A model generated the notes under the pieces. That model was not told the origin of the DNA. It worked only from the letters and a program-made list of their open reading frames with translations, and searched no databases. A stretch of DNA of 45,412 nucleotides from Acanthaster planci (lineage: Eukaryota > Echinodermata > Asteroidea > Valvatida > Acanthasteridae). Of the stretch, positions 32,201-41,902 are shown one piece after another. How positions within the stretch are numbered: the first letter of the stretch is position 1; the number at the start of each line of letters is the position of its first letter. A program made the position numbers and the translations under genes. The stretch is from positions 277,880-323,291 of the forward strand of contig NW_019091428.1 in NCBI RefSeq assembly GCF_001949145.1. Direction: 5' to 3'.

Positions 32201-35200
32201 GTCGCTCATCCGGCAAACAGGGGGGTTCCTGAAGGAGGAGGGGTTCCTCTGCAGGGCGGCCGGCTGGATTAAATTGTGCCTCAAGCAAGGCCCGCACAGC
32301 CTACTCAGGTATGAGTTGATTCCGAGATGTCATGCTGAAATACATGGGCACCTTTTTCAGCGCTGAAAATTTCCGCAGTGTTGCTTTGCATCCATTTACG
32401 GCATTCGGATTGCTTGCAGATGTTCATTTTGATTGTTTGAGTATTATTTCATAGTGAATTTGTCCCACGTGTAGTGTTATGTTTGGCTTAACATACCCAC
32501 ATTTAGAATAACAAGATACCACCGCCATGTATGGATGAGTATAGATATCCAATGGTGCATGAAGAATTTGAAAATGTGTTTACGCCCTTCAGGAATTCCT
32601 GCATGTTCTCACATCAGACAGTGTCGAGTGGCCAAGTGCCATATTTCAGTTTGTATCTATTACCACTTTGCAACTTCTTAGCAAGTTGGAGAACCATGAT
32701 CCTTTTGTCATTTGTGCAGTTATCAGGCAACTTGGCACATGAACACATTTACTTCAAACCATGACTAAATCCCGTTCTGGCTAGTCGGTAGTCTTGTTTG
32801 GTATGACATCATAGACCGAGGGGCATGGCTGGGTGCTTTCTCATTCTTTTTCTGTCGAGCAAGTAATTGGCATACTGAGTGGTTTCTGTCTTTTGTGTGA
32901 ATGTGAAAGATTGCCCTGTGCGCCATTTTCCATCATCTCATTTTGTCCTGTATTTGTTGACCTTAGCATTGAGTTACTAGCCAAGCCAGCGATGACCTTG
33001 AGTGGCCTTGTATCGTCCAGCCTACCACTGAGTGAGGACCATGATGCTCTGAGTACAGCAGAGAGTTTTGCCGCACTGTTGATGCCATCGGAGACTGAGT
33101 GGGACAAGAACCTGGCTATGTCCAATCAGGTGGGGCTTTAGATATGGAGCTTGGATTGTATAGGATCTAAAAGACTCCCCAATTGGAGCGCTTCTGTGAT
33201 GTGAATGTTGAAGTAACTTGTCTGAACAGATACAGTGAACGCAAGTAATTCTTTGCTGCATGTTTCCTCCGTTACAGTGGATGGTGTCATCCTTTCTAGA
33301 TGAAACCTTGACCTTTACTGAACTTCCAGAGATGACCCCCACTGACCCTGTCACCATGCCAACAGGGCTTGTCCACTCTGTGTATGTTGCTACGCTCCTC
33401 AGGCCGTCCGAAATATCAACCAGTCCTGAGGTCGACAGCGAGTCCGTGCTGGAAGCAGAAGAGCTTGCTGAGCAAGACAAGGATGAGTTAGACAGATGCG
33501 TCACTTCGGCCCAGTTACCATGGAGATTTGATGTTATAGCGCAGGCACTGAAGGGACTGTTGTATGCTCTGCAGTGGTGTAAAGGAACCATGGGCCTTAA
33601 TGCATTGACCAATCAGGTGCAGCTATTCCTCAAAACTTGGCTAACAGCCAAAAAGCATGTGTCCCTAAGTAACAATTTCTGTATCAAAAGGAAGTGCTTT
33701 TCAATGGATCAGTAATCCACATGTTCCAAGTTTTAAACACGCTCCCTTTTATTAATCCATTTTTGATAGCTAGTTATGGTTTGTGGTTTTTGCACAGATT
33801 CCTCAGCAGAATTTTGGCGTTGAAATGCCATCGTATTGTGTTGAGGTTGCCACGGTCATCAACACAACACTCGAAGGTGTCTGGAAGGGCCTGAGCAACG
33901 ACGATTGGAAGAGGCTGGTGGGGGACATTCTTGACATGTGAGTATCTCATTCAAACGCGATCTTGTTAAGAAATTCTAGTTGGTACAGTGAAATTTTCCT
34001 CACCTTTCCACCTCTGTGACTTGGGTTCAGATCCCACCTTTGTCCAACATGTGGTTGGATTTTCATATCTTCCTGACTCTGCAGGTTTTAGGATTGTTCT
34101 AGGATTTTCTTCCCAACTCTGAAACTGAGCATTACTTCATCTTTTTCTCTCTGCAAGTTTCTGAAGGCTTCCAGCTTTTAATGCCTGTGCTTGTGTGAGG
34201 AAGCATTCAGTTTTTACCACAATGAATAGATAAGTCTATAAGTATAATCGTTGATGTCTATGTGGTAATTTGAAACTTTCTCTGGATTTTTCACCTCATC
34301 TTTAAATAAGAAAAACTGTGAGTGTATATGTTTCTCAATACATCTATATCTCTTGTTGGTTTTTGTTTTTTGGCCAGAGCAAAATTCGTCTCTTTCTGTT
34401 ACTGTTCTTAACTAAAGCATATTTTCATTCAGTCTGGTAGTCCCCATGCAATACAAGTTGGTAGGATTCTAAGAACAGACTATGAAACATTGGTCATCAC
34501 TTAGAGATACAGTGTTGTGAGTTGGCATTTAAAGAAAAATTTCCTGTGAAACAGGTCCATGATAGCCGGTAACCTGTGGTCATCATCCTTGTCCTATCTG
34601 CTGAGCTGCTACTCAAGGTACCAGGGAAAGCACAGGGAACTCAGCCTACTACAACTTGCTCAGGGCACAGACAGGTACATGCAGGACCCAGTCAGAGCGG
34701 AAATTTGTCCCATTTCCCCATGTCACATTTCGGGGAAGAGAACATTTGGGGTTAAATTTATTTTGGATTAGAAAGATCAAACTGAACTTTTCGTTCAACA
34801 TGCAGATGGAAACAGACCTTGTGTGGGTGAAAAATGTCTAGTTTCCTGTTACATTGTTCAAGATTCCTTTAGCTCTGGTGACTTCCAACTCGTTTGATAG
34901 GCTGTGTCACATTTAGCAGTTTTGGATTATCAACTGGAGTAAGGTTTAAGAATTCTTCCCACACTTCTCAAACTAAAGATGGCGTATCGATGCACCATAA
35001 TAATGGAGGAACCTTCCAATCTCTGTCGTAAGAAGCCGTCATGTTTTTCTGAATGCAGCTGTACCTTTTCTTTGACCAGATTTGCTGTCCTGTCTTTATT
35101 GGCAATCCACACCTTGGAAGCTATCCTACCTCACCTGAGCCAGGCACAGAGGCTGGAGTTGTTAGAGATCAACACAGCCAAGCTTTTATCCTCAGAGAAA

Positions 35201-38138
35201 GAGATGGTGGCTCATGTTGATGGTAAATTGACTCACACAGCATTTTCTGCATTAGTGGACTGTTGCTGTCAAGATGGATGAAGGCATTTTGAGCTTGGCT
35301 GGATTCTGAAATCGCATGACCAGCCTCCTGAGGGGACTGATCTGGGTGGTTTGCAGTGTGAAGGTCAAAGGGTGATTGTCCTGCATAATAAATGGCCATT
35401 TCAGCACTCATGAGTATTTACAGTGCAAAATGTCTGTCCCAAGGACTATGGACTTGTGTGCATTCAGTTGTAAAATCGGCCACATTTTTGTCTAGCATGG
35501 GCTCAACTTCTACTGTTAAAAGGATCAAATTTCCATGGTACAGATTCAGTGACTGCCCCTATAGTTGAAGCAGTAACTGATTTGTCTGTTTGTTTTAAAA
35601 TGACTTAAGAGCCATACGAATGATACAATTCCAAAACATTTACGGATGTTCATGACTGATCAATAGGCTGCCTCTTTTATGATTTCACAGGTGGCCTGGG
35701 GAGCATGTCGGTAGTCGCAGCCATCGTCCGGCAGCCAGACGGCTTTGATGTTGCCAGCCATGCTGAGGTTGTGGCTAGCTGCATCCAGCAACTCATGAAA
35801 TGGAGGGAGGACTATCTGGAATTGTTTCTCTTTGGAAAGTAAGGATCAGTGTATTAATGGGGCGATTCAACCACACAGTGTGCCTCAAAGAGGTTGCCAT
35901 GGAGAGGCTGTATTTTTCAAGTTTACGGTCAACATTTGAGCTTGTGTTCAAATGCAAATTGAACACACGCTCTGACAAATAGAATTCGTGGACCATTTCC
36001 CACAGTGCTCTGCCAAAAAAATGACCTTTCCATTGAATTGCCTTTCTTCATCGTGAATTGCCTGTATTGATTTGGCCAGTGTTGTGTTCGAGTCTATCAC
36101 AAGTCCCGTCACAAGGCCAGGCACAAGTAACAGGGTGAGCATCGACAAAAGAATGCTTTTGTCACAGCTCATTGGAATAGTTTATGAATTGGCTTAAGAG
36201 TAAAGACTGAATGACTTGTGATGGACTTACAGGGACTTGTTGTGATGGACCCGAATACAACACTCGATTTGGCATTACCAAATTATGCCTTCATCAAGGG
36301 AAAATTTATTTTCTTTGGAGAGGGGTAAGTATCAGCAACCAAGGCAGGGGAGGGGTGGGCCCTTTGTTAATATTTAGTCCATGACTATCTTTTCTTTGTA
36401 ATTAAAGTATTCTCACTTTTTAAGGTGCTGTTGCTTTCTATAATAGCGGCTGGGCTGTGCTTTTGTAATTTTATAAAATTCTTCAAAGTTGACTTCTGGA
36501 TATTGAAAAGTTTTGAACACTACGTTTAAAGCTAGCTCTGTGTTTATTTTCAGAATTGAATTTCAAATATTTGCTAAATTTTGTTCACCAGAGACCTTCA
36601 CGAAGTATCAATTTTAAACGACGTGTTCATCAATGTCAAGATGATGCAATTAATACGGCTAGTCATAGAAAAGTTGCCCACAGCACTGAGTGAGCCATCC
36701 TGGGACTTCATGCTTTGCTCCGTTGTAGCTTGGATCCAGGTAATCCACCGGAATCCTGTTTTCCAAACTAGTTGTAGAAGTGCAAGAAATTACCGTACAG
36801 TCTTCCAAGGACTCATGCAATGTCATTTTATAACTGCAGTTCTTGTAAATTCTCCTTTGTATTCCATTTAACATTGTTGTCCTTTTTTTCATTTTAAGGG
36901 CTTTTTCTTAAGTTGGTTCCTTTGTAATTTTATGTTAATCTTAATTTGCATATTCATGAGTGAAAAGATGTTATCTGAAATAGAAAGTTTGGTTTCACAG
37001 CTGTTTTTGCACTGAAATTTGCCTGAATCTTTTATATAAATATATGGTATTGGTTTTTGTGTGCTTTGCTGATTCGTTGTTGTTGCAGTTCATGACAGCA
37101 GGCCTGTGAGAAAAGTTTTCTCACAAAAAAAAAATTTTCAGTGAGCAAATCTTGGGTTCATAGTTTTGAGCAGGAAATCCCCAAACTGCCCAATGCCTTC
37201 CTGTCAGACCATCGCAGCAACAGTGCCCTCATTTGCCAGGAAAAGCTTAATTGTAAAAAATGTGCAGATATACGAGTCAGAAGTTCTGTGAAGAGGCATT
37301 ACTTGTTTAAATGACATAATGAGTTAAAGTGTATATATTCAGTTATGCGAAAAACATGTCCTCAGTATGCCATTTGCATTTCCTATGTCTGTCTGGCATT
37401 TTAATGCCGTCATTTTGACTTTTTACTTCTCAAGACCTGCAGTCAGAGTAGCGACCATGCCCTGTCCTCCACCCTCACCGCTGCATTCTGCTGTACGGCC
37501 TTTGACCTCTTGACCTCAGCCGCAACCCTGCTGGGCAGTCCCGGTGGTCATTCGTCCCTCCCTGCCAACCTATGCACAGAGTGGGTGGAGTTTTACAGCG
37601 ACGCGGCCTTCACGCTGGTGCTGCCTGCGTTTGTCAGGATAGTCGGTCAGTAGTTTCAAGCCGTACCTTTTTTTTTTTCAGAATTTCAAAGGCCAAGATT
37701 TTTTTTGGATAGCGGAAAGTTTGCCGAAAAGTCCCAACCACAAGGGAGATGATTCCACAGCTGAAAAGCAGACTCTTCTCCCTGTCACCCGGGCTAAAAA
37801 TTTTTGTGTGTTTTTCATTTTTCTCGGACGTTGCAAAAATGTGGCATTAAGCGCAGTATTTGTTTCATTCGTGCAGAGGCTACTGATTCTGACCATCTGT
37901 CAGTCCTGAGACATCACCTGCTCCAGTCAGCATCGGACGCAGTCCGCCACCACCCATCAGAACAACTCAGGAAACACACGTTTCCACCAAAGTCCTCGCT
38001 GTCTGTGGGAGCAGCAAAGCTAACCGATAATTTCAACACATCCCAGGATGCAGTTCATATCCTTTTGGACCGTTTGTGCCCTATGCTTCTGAAGACAGAT
38101 CGATCAGTCAAACTGGCAGCATTCCAGCTCCTAGAAAA
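20206..38138 (+). CDS. LTN1: E3 ubiquitin-protein ligase listerin, 23 exons, 3' end not in window
   Basis: Exons: 20206-20247, 22255-22476, 23076-23174, 23714-23944, 24601-24653, 25177-25357, 26083-26256, 26752-26942, 27223-27376, 28504-29424, 30309-30489, 30817-30974, 31678-31759, 32155-32308, 32967-33129, 33278-33616, 33798-33937, 34555-34617, 35080-35222, 35691-35838, 36592-36739, 37435-37645, 37877-38138. Phases agree throughout, giving about 1,486 codons. Exon 12 might instead start at 30826. Listerin binds the 60S subunit with NEMF and ubiquitinates nascent chains on stalled ribosomes (RQC pathway). Recognisable blocks are the start (KQRTKGNLR), GFIGFG...[24 protein letters not shown]...[75 protein letters not shown] and [17 protein letters not shown]. 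Exon 23 ends in phase 2 at a GTAAGT donor, so more exons are required. About 300-380 residues, including the RWD-like and RING domains, are missing. The start ATG has G at -3 and +4. Confidence 0.93.
20294..20880. mobile_element. Foldback element with ~170-210 bp inverted arms
   Basis: The left arm (about 20294-20505) and right arm (about 20706-20875) are diverged inverted copies. Shared segments read along the left arm are TAAACAGGGCC, ATACTGGGC, AAGTGTTATC, CGCTTGTTTG, ATGAGC, TATGTTCACTACTTA and GTAAACTATCC. About 200 bp of unrelated sequence lies between them. It is probably a non-autonomous foldback or long-TIR transposon inserted in LTN1 intron 1. Confidence 0.75.
21198..21548. mobile_element. 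MITE with GTTATGCCC ends and subterminal AGTTGGGC repeats
   Basis: It starts GTTATGCCCCAACTAT and ends ATAGTTAGGGCATAAC, an inverted pair with one mismatch. Just inside each end, AGTTGGGC or its complement GCCCAACT occurs several times (including AGTTGGGCCAGCCCAACT near 21261 and 21470). Clustered subterminal repeats of this kind are typical transposase-binding arrays in hAT-like non-autonomous elements. The superfamily is not certain because no clean target duplication was found. Confidence 0.7.
23945..24600 (+). other. LTN1 intron 4, with a minus-strand tRNA-like block
   Basis: The only identifiable component is the tRNA-derived block at 24427-24470. The rest is AT-rich and shows no exon. 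Confidence 0.6.
24427..24470 (-). repeat. tRNA-like SINE head, minus strand
   Basis: Read on the minus strand, TAGCTCAGCTGATAG (24470-24456) is an exact box A, and AGATTCAATTCC (24438-24427) is a box B with G-to-A and similar changes. Their spacing is slightly short for a tRNA gene. It is probably the head of a decayed SINE rather than a gene. Confidence 0.45.
24796..24885 (+). repeat. SINE fragment related to the one at 16205
   Basis: TGGCCTGGTGGTTTGTTATTGGACT resembles a worn tRNA-like head. Some 50 bp later ATGTCC...AAGCGAGATATTTTACTGTAATTG matches the block at 16205-16236. Two locations sharing the same tail word support a family. Limits are approximate. Confidence 0.4.
25358..26082 (+). 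other. LTN1 intron 6
   Basis: This intron lies between exons 6 and 7. I see no delimited repeat, hairpin or exon in it. Confidence 0.6.
26943..27110 (+). repeat. AT-rich GATATA-type simple repeat in LTN1 intron 8
   Basis: From about 26960 to 27105 the sequence is a degenerate array of GATATA, TATATG and GTGAAAT words with little else. It starts right after the donor of exon 8. It is likely a decayed microsatellite. Confidence 0.65.
27377..28503 (+). other. LTN1 intron 9
   Basis: It contains the truncated MITE at 27522-27635 and, near 28190-28225, a GGATTTTGCAGGATTGAGGA fragment like those in ZMPSTE24 introns. There is no recognisable exon. Confidence 0.6.
27522..27635. mobile_element. Truncated copy of the AGGGCCTGTTTG MITE
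   Basis: The right end AAACAAACAGGCCCT and the interior (TTAGGTG, TGGTGTC, GTGAACCAACTAC, CTGATCG) match the reverse complement of the element at 39541-39684. The other terminus is missing, so the copy is broken at its left side. Confidence 0.65.
29425..30308 (+). other. LTN1 intron 10
   Basis: About half of it is the Tc1-like MITE at 29815-30230. The remaining sequence shows no exon or structure. Confidence 0.65.
29815..30230. mobile_element. Tc1/mariner-like non-autonomous element, TA flanked
   Basis: TA (29813-29814) is followed by CAGTCATCTGCAAATGTTTA, and the right end reads TAAATATTTGCAAAGGACTG followed by TA (30231-30232). The ends are inverted copies with a few changes. The 416-bp interior is AT-rich with no transposase. 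The CAGT start, TA duplication and TGCAAA word fit deleted Tc1-family elements. Confidence 0.75.
30975..31677 (+). other. LTN1 intron 12
   Basis: This AT-rich spacer lies between exons 12 and 13. I see no delimited element. Confidence 0.6.
32309..32966 (+). other. LTN1 intron 14
   Basis: It has a GTATGA donor and a CCTTAG acceptor. Short open frames here match no part of Listerin. Nothing else was seen. Confidence 0.6.
33938..35079 (+). other. LTN1 introns 17 and 18 around the 63-nt exon 18
   Basis: Intron 17 is 33938-34554 and intron 18 is 34618-35079. Exon 18 is only 63 nt and encodes [20 protein letters not shown] plus split codons; its position is supported by frame (phase 2 in and out) and splice sites. 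A GTTTTAGGATTGTTCTAGGATT fragment near 34085 recalls the GGATT-rich repeat family. Confidence 0.55.
35223..35690 (+). other. LTN1 intron 19
   Basis: I see no repeat or exon in this intron. Confidence 0.55.
36078..36264. mobile_element. MITE with AGTGTTGTRTTCG ends in LTN1 intron 20
   Basis: The left end reads AGTGTTGTGTTCGAGTCTAT followed by CACAAGTCCC. The right end is its inverted copy, GTGATGGACCCGAATACAAC followed by ACT. The 187-bp unit also repeats ACAAGTC words inward. It has no coding capacity. Target duplication is not clear. Confidence 0.7.
36740..37434 (+). other. LTN1 intron 21
   Basis: This is an AT-rich intron with an A-run near 37120-37135. There is no recognisable exon or inverted repeat. 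Confidence 0.55.
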
Positions 38139-38810
38139 GTAAGTCTACTATCTTTCTTCAACTGCACTTTATTCTTCATAGGATCTTATTCGTTGCGTTG
38201 CATCCATGCACTTCAAAGGTTAGGACTAAGTACACTTTGTTCACGAGCGACAGAAAATTCTATTGTGCTTACTAACTAACACATTACTTATACATCAAGT
38301 TCTTGAAGGTGTTACGCTATTCTTCTGAAATTTTTAAAATTTTACTGAGAAATTTTCTGAGGATTTTGTAGGATTACATATGGTAGAGCCTAGTCATTAT
38401 TATTTACAAAGAGTTTGATGAGCCCTTGAAAGTTGACGTTAGAAAGTGGTTTAGATTTCAGTGTAGCTGATTCTTGAAGATTCTGCTCAGTTCCTAGCAA
38501 AAAACCCTTAAGTGCCAGATTTAAATTTCTCTTGTAACCTTACCTTCAACCTTGCGTCGTAATTCATGAAAGCTTTTTTTTTAGAGTTCAAAGCTTTTAA
38601 ATGCATCTTGCATATAAAATAAATCAACAGACCCTTCACATTATGGCCATTTCATTAGGATGCCACCCTGAGTGATACATCAATCAAAGAACTGAGTTTT
38701 CTCTTTCTTCTCAAATTACATCAATGTCCTCAAGCAATGGCCCTTACACTGACGTGCAATTGGCAAATTACGATAAGCATAAGAATAGACCAATTAATCT
38801 CCCCAAAAAA

Positions 38811-39412
38811 TTAACCACTAGCTGCAAGGGTTGCTGGCACCGGACATGTGTTCTTTATACAACTGGCCGGGGTCTCCGAAATCAGACAACGGGAACTGGG
38901 CCTTGTAACAAAAGACCGTACTCGTAGCAAAACACCAGGCTGCTGTGAGCATTATCAACAGTTTTTCACTCTCAATATTGGAGGTAATTCAGCCGTGTTT
39001 TGAAACAGTATACCACAGTTTTGGGGATTTAGCACGAGTTGATTACCACCGGGGACAAAAGCGCTCCACTACTGCAGCGATGAGCCACACAGCAACGCTG
39101 CACGCTAATGTTGCCCCTATTGAAAAGAGGTCAGCAGGGCACTGTGCCAGGTTCATGAACAAAAGAAAGTTGTAAACATAACACCGCGCAATCTGGGCTC
39201 TTTTTACAAGGCTGCAGGCCTGGCTGAAATACTCGGGCGCCAATAGATTTTATCTGTCAGACTAGAGTGGCCACCAGATGGTAATTCGTGTGGGTGTAAA
39301 CGTTCATTAATTGAGATGATGAATTTTTGAAGAATTTTGAAAACTGAAAATCTTGAAAAAGTCCCGATTATGTGCACTGCATTTTTCAAACCACCTGGCA
39401 GCAAGTGGTTAA
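38811..39412 (+). mobile_element. Non-autonomous TTAA-flanked MITE, copy 2 (best preserved)
   Basis: The left end TTAACCACTAGCTGCAAGG and the right end CCTGGCAGCAAGTGGTTAA are inverted copies matching at 17 of 19 positions, both closed by TTAA. The interior matches the element at 2379-2903 block by block but is about 75 bp longer. It carries no transposase frame. TTAA with CC-starting termini points to a piggyBac-like mobiliser. Confidence 0.85.
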
Positions 39413-39540
39413 ATGTGCTTGTCACTAAATACCAGCGAAAACTGATTATAAGTTAGAGCGACCGACAAATGAACAACTCAAACTTTTCGTAAACACAAGA
39501 GAGCATGCCTCCTGAGCTCATCCCAAATGTGATTGAACTT

Positions 39541-39684
39541 AGGGCCTGTTTGTTTCACATGGATCCGGATCGCGATCAATGATTTGTGGTTGGTTCGCTG
39601 ACACCAAACTCACCTAATGAATAGCCCGAACCAGCTGCGGGATCACTGATCACGATCCAGATCTGCATGGAACAAACAGGCCCT
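39541..39684. mobile_element. 144-bp MITE with AGGGCCTGTTTGTT ends
   Basis: The left end AGGGCCTGTTTGTTTCACAT and the right end ATGGAACAAACAGGCCCT form an inverted pair. Just inside, GGATCGCGATCA and TGATCACGATCC also pair, so nearly the whole unit can fold back. A truncated relative lies at 27522-27635. Confidence 0.8.
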
Positions 39685-40162
39685 TATTGTGTACGAAAGA
39701 TTGTATTCCAAGCATTACACATTACATACATGAACATGCACACGTGAAACATGAAGCCATTAAAAGTATGCGTTTAGGGATTTGTTCATAGTTAGCAAAC
39801 AGAGCAACATCACATGGTCAAAGGAGTTTCTAGAAATCTTCAGTTTAAGGAGATTAGTTCACGAATAGCTGGTGAGAACAGTTTCTTGGATGAAACGCAT
39901 TCCCCTTGAGTTTCACTTAAAAGTGTGCTGATTAAAATGAAGCAAAAGCAGAATGTATGTACTGGTAACTCAGTTTGTGGGCTTTCACAGTTGGGGGAGA
40001 AGTGTTCTGCAGATGCAATACTTAGTTGAGGTGGTCATTGCATACGTGTAGCCACTGACGTCTTTAAGGCTGTACAAGTCAGATGCATTGAATGTGGCAG
40101 CAGGCGTACATGTTGTAGTGTGTATTCCTGGTGCTAAATGTCCTGATGGAGATCTTATAGCA

Positions 40163-40640
40163 TCTTTTTTGTCAGTTGTGATGGTGCAGCACTGCATTTC
40201 ACACATTGAGGGGAAGTCACCATTGGACGAATCGGACCAGTAGCCTCACGCTGATTGTGCTCCCGCGTCAGCTCTGCTTCAACCTCCTGTTACATTGTTC
40301 AGTTTGCGGTTGCGGTAGCCGGTTCCAACCTCACTGCAGATCCACTCACTCTCATGGTTGCAGCCAGTAAAAGTCGATCCACAAGTACATGCACCGGTAT
40401 CTGATTGTGTTGAAGACTGTCAGGTGACTCATGAACACGATCTCTGCATTGGTACAGCCATGCGAGCACCCAAGCTGTGACGCAGCGAGTCGACAGCTCT
40501 CCATATCATCTCAATCTTGGTCAGCGTGTAGCAAGACCGGTTCCACTCCACCTATCCCTCGGGGCAATGGTCGATCATGTGATTGGTACCTCTGCCCAGG
40601 TCTCAGAGCCAGCAAAGCTGCCTTAATAAACCAGTGCTTG
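40163..40640 (-). pseudogene. C-type lectin pseudogene
   Basis: The minus strand reads as a worn copy of the lectin gene at 41378-41902. It is recognisable at IDHCP-G-VEWNRSCY-LTK, SLGARMAVP and the 3' end (CCTIT). The conserved Trp after CPxG is a stop (TAG, plus 40552-40554), the helix Cys is changed, frameshifts follow GARMAVP, and a short deletion removes the start of the MCEMKLP block. The sequence continues without introns like the intact copy. It is non-functional as a lectin unless rescued by unlikely events. Confidence 0.8.
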
Positions 40641-41377
40641 GAACATGTTTCTGCAAGTCACTGCAGTTTGAGATCCCATCCATGATGTTCTTCATTTTCA
40701 CTCTACGAGTTACTGAAATGACTGTTAAGTATCAGGTTTGACTCTTCGTCAGCATGCAATATCAAAGTGTTTTGAAGAAAAAGCTCCATCATAGCAAACT
40801 AGTGAGGTGAGCACAGTGCAGCTGTGAACTAGTGCATTGCAGTGTCAATCGCATCGCATGTTTGCTGGTAACCCCCACAGGACAGGGAACCACTCTCGAT
40901 AACAGGTTGTTTTAATAAAATGCATCCATGTACATGTATGTGTAATGAAGTTGCAGTCCACATTCCCAAAGTTGTCGTGATTTATCAAGAAGATTGGCTT
41001 TATAGAAATGAGTTGCTTGGTACTGGCTTGGTAGCAGCAGTGCAGTCTGGCGGTATGAAGGATAAATACCGGAAGCTGCATGTAGTTTCCTTTGAGTTTT
41101 GCACTCTCAGTCAGCACTCATTTAAATAGATTACATAAAGATCGTGTATGTTTCAGGCTGTGAGAAGGGTCTGTTTAAGTGATTTGTGACTTGCAGTTGG
41201 CAGTGGTAACATGAACCAGTCTATTGTGCTGAATAGTTTTTTTAACAATTATTATGGATAGAGCCATCATGAGCTGTCTAATATGTTAGAATTCACAACA
41301 TTTGACCTGCTGATGAGTTGCTGACCTTGATTTCTGAAAAATTTCTGACAAGGAGGAATTCTAGAAGTAGGAGAGAT
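40641..41377. other. Spacer between the lectin pseudogene and the intact lectin
   Basis: This should contain the 3' UTR of the intact lectin (41378 downward) and the decayed promoter of the pseudogene. No other gene or delimited repeat was seen. The word AGATCTAG just after the lectin stop recurs beside the other copies (44672 and 45053), so the 3' flank was duplicated too. Confidence 0.5.
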
Positions 41378-41902
41378 CTAGTAGCATTTGTTGTCAGCTG
41401 TGATGGTGCAGCACTGCATGCATGGTAGCTTCATCTCACACATTGAGAGTCCTTGGCGGTCATCCCAATCTGACCAGAGGCCACTGCTTCCGAGACCTGC
41501 AAAGTCTGCTCCGCTGCCACTAGTGCTTGCTGGCCAGTCGTTTGGCTGCTTTGGCCACCAGTTGCGGTACCCAGTACCGGCTACACCGTCTTCACCACAA
41601 ACCCACGCCCCCTCTTTCTCACTGTCAGTGTCAGTGCAGTCTATCCACAGTAAGCTGGTTGAGTTGGAGGCTGCCAGGTGCCTCATGAACTCATTCTCTC
41701 CATTGGAGCTGGGGACGGCCATGCGGGCGCCCAAGCTGCGACAACTTAGGTGGGCATCTTTCCACATCATCTGAGTCTTGGTCAGCATATAGCAAGACCG
41801 GTTCCATTCCACCCATCCGTCAGGGCAGTGATCAATCTTGTTAGCTTGCCCCAGTGTCAGAGCAGCTACCATAAGGAACATCATTTGATATACACTATTC
41901 AT
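41378..41902 (-). CDS. Secreted C-type lectin, intronless, intact
   Basis: It is one uninterrupted frame of 174 codons from ATG 41902 (A at -3) to TAG 41378-41380. Residues 1-20 form a signal peptide (MMFLMVAALTLGQA core), so the product should be secreted. Residues 26-157 are a C-type lectin-like domain: CPDGW opening, C37, helix Cys54, GARMAVPSSN, WIDC (86-89), YRNW, the QPN sugar-site tripeptide at 119-121, LWSDWDD (142-148) and closing Cys155. QPN lies between the EPN (mannose-type) and QPD (galactose-type) motifs, so specificity cannot be assigned. A short Cys-rich tail, CMQCCT followed by DNKCY, follows the domain and is shared with the neighbouring copies. Many marine-invertebrate relatives act in pathogen recognition; that role is inferred. 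Confidence 0.88.
   Translation of the reverse strand: MNSVYQMMFLMVAALTLGQANKIDHCPDGWVEWNRSCYMLTKTQMMWKDAHLSCRSLGARMAVPSSNGENEFMRHLAASNSTSLLWIDCTDTDSEKEGAWVCGEDGVAGTGYRNWWPKQPNDWPASTSGSGADFAGLGSSGLWSDWDDRQGLSMCEMKLPCMQCCTITADNKCY

Larger units (their letters stand above)
38139..40162. other. Spacer after LTN1 exon 23, with two MITEs
   Basis: It begins with the GTAAGT donor of LTN1 exon 23, so at least its start is intron. It holds the full-length MITE at 38811-39412 and the MITE at 39541-39684. I searched by eye for the Listerin C-terminal blocks (RWD-like region, CxxC, HSACLYKWF-type RING, STCPLCR) and found none. Confidence 0.6.

Noticed and set aside
32531-32764. A 77-codon frame in LTN1 intron 14
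   Set aside because: It matches no part of Listerin, and exons 14 and 15 join in phase without it.
33617-33715. Read-through of Listerin exon 16 past 33616
   Set aside because: The frame stays open for about 33 codons, but a CAG|GTGCAG donor at 33616 joins in phase 0 to the next conserved exon, and the extension lacks Listerin similarity.
38945-39175. A 76-codon plus-strand open frame
   Set aside because: It lies wholly inside the TTAA-ended MITE and is not conserved in the other copy.
41388-41774. A 128-codon plus-strand frame opposite the lectin
   Set aside because: It is the antisense of a clear C-type lectin domain and has no protein features of its own.
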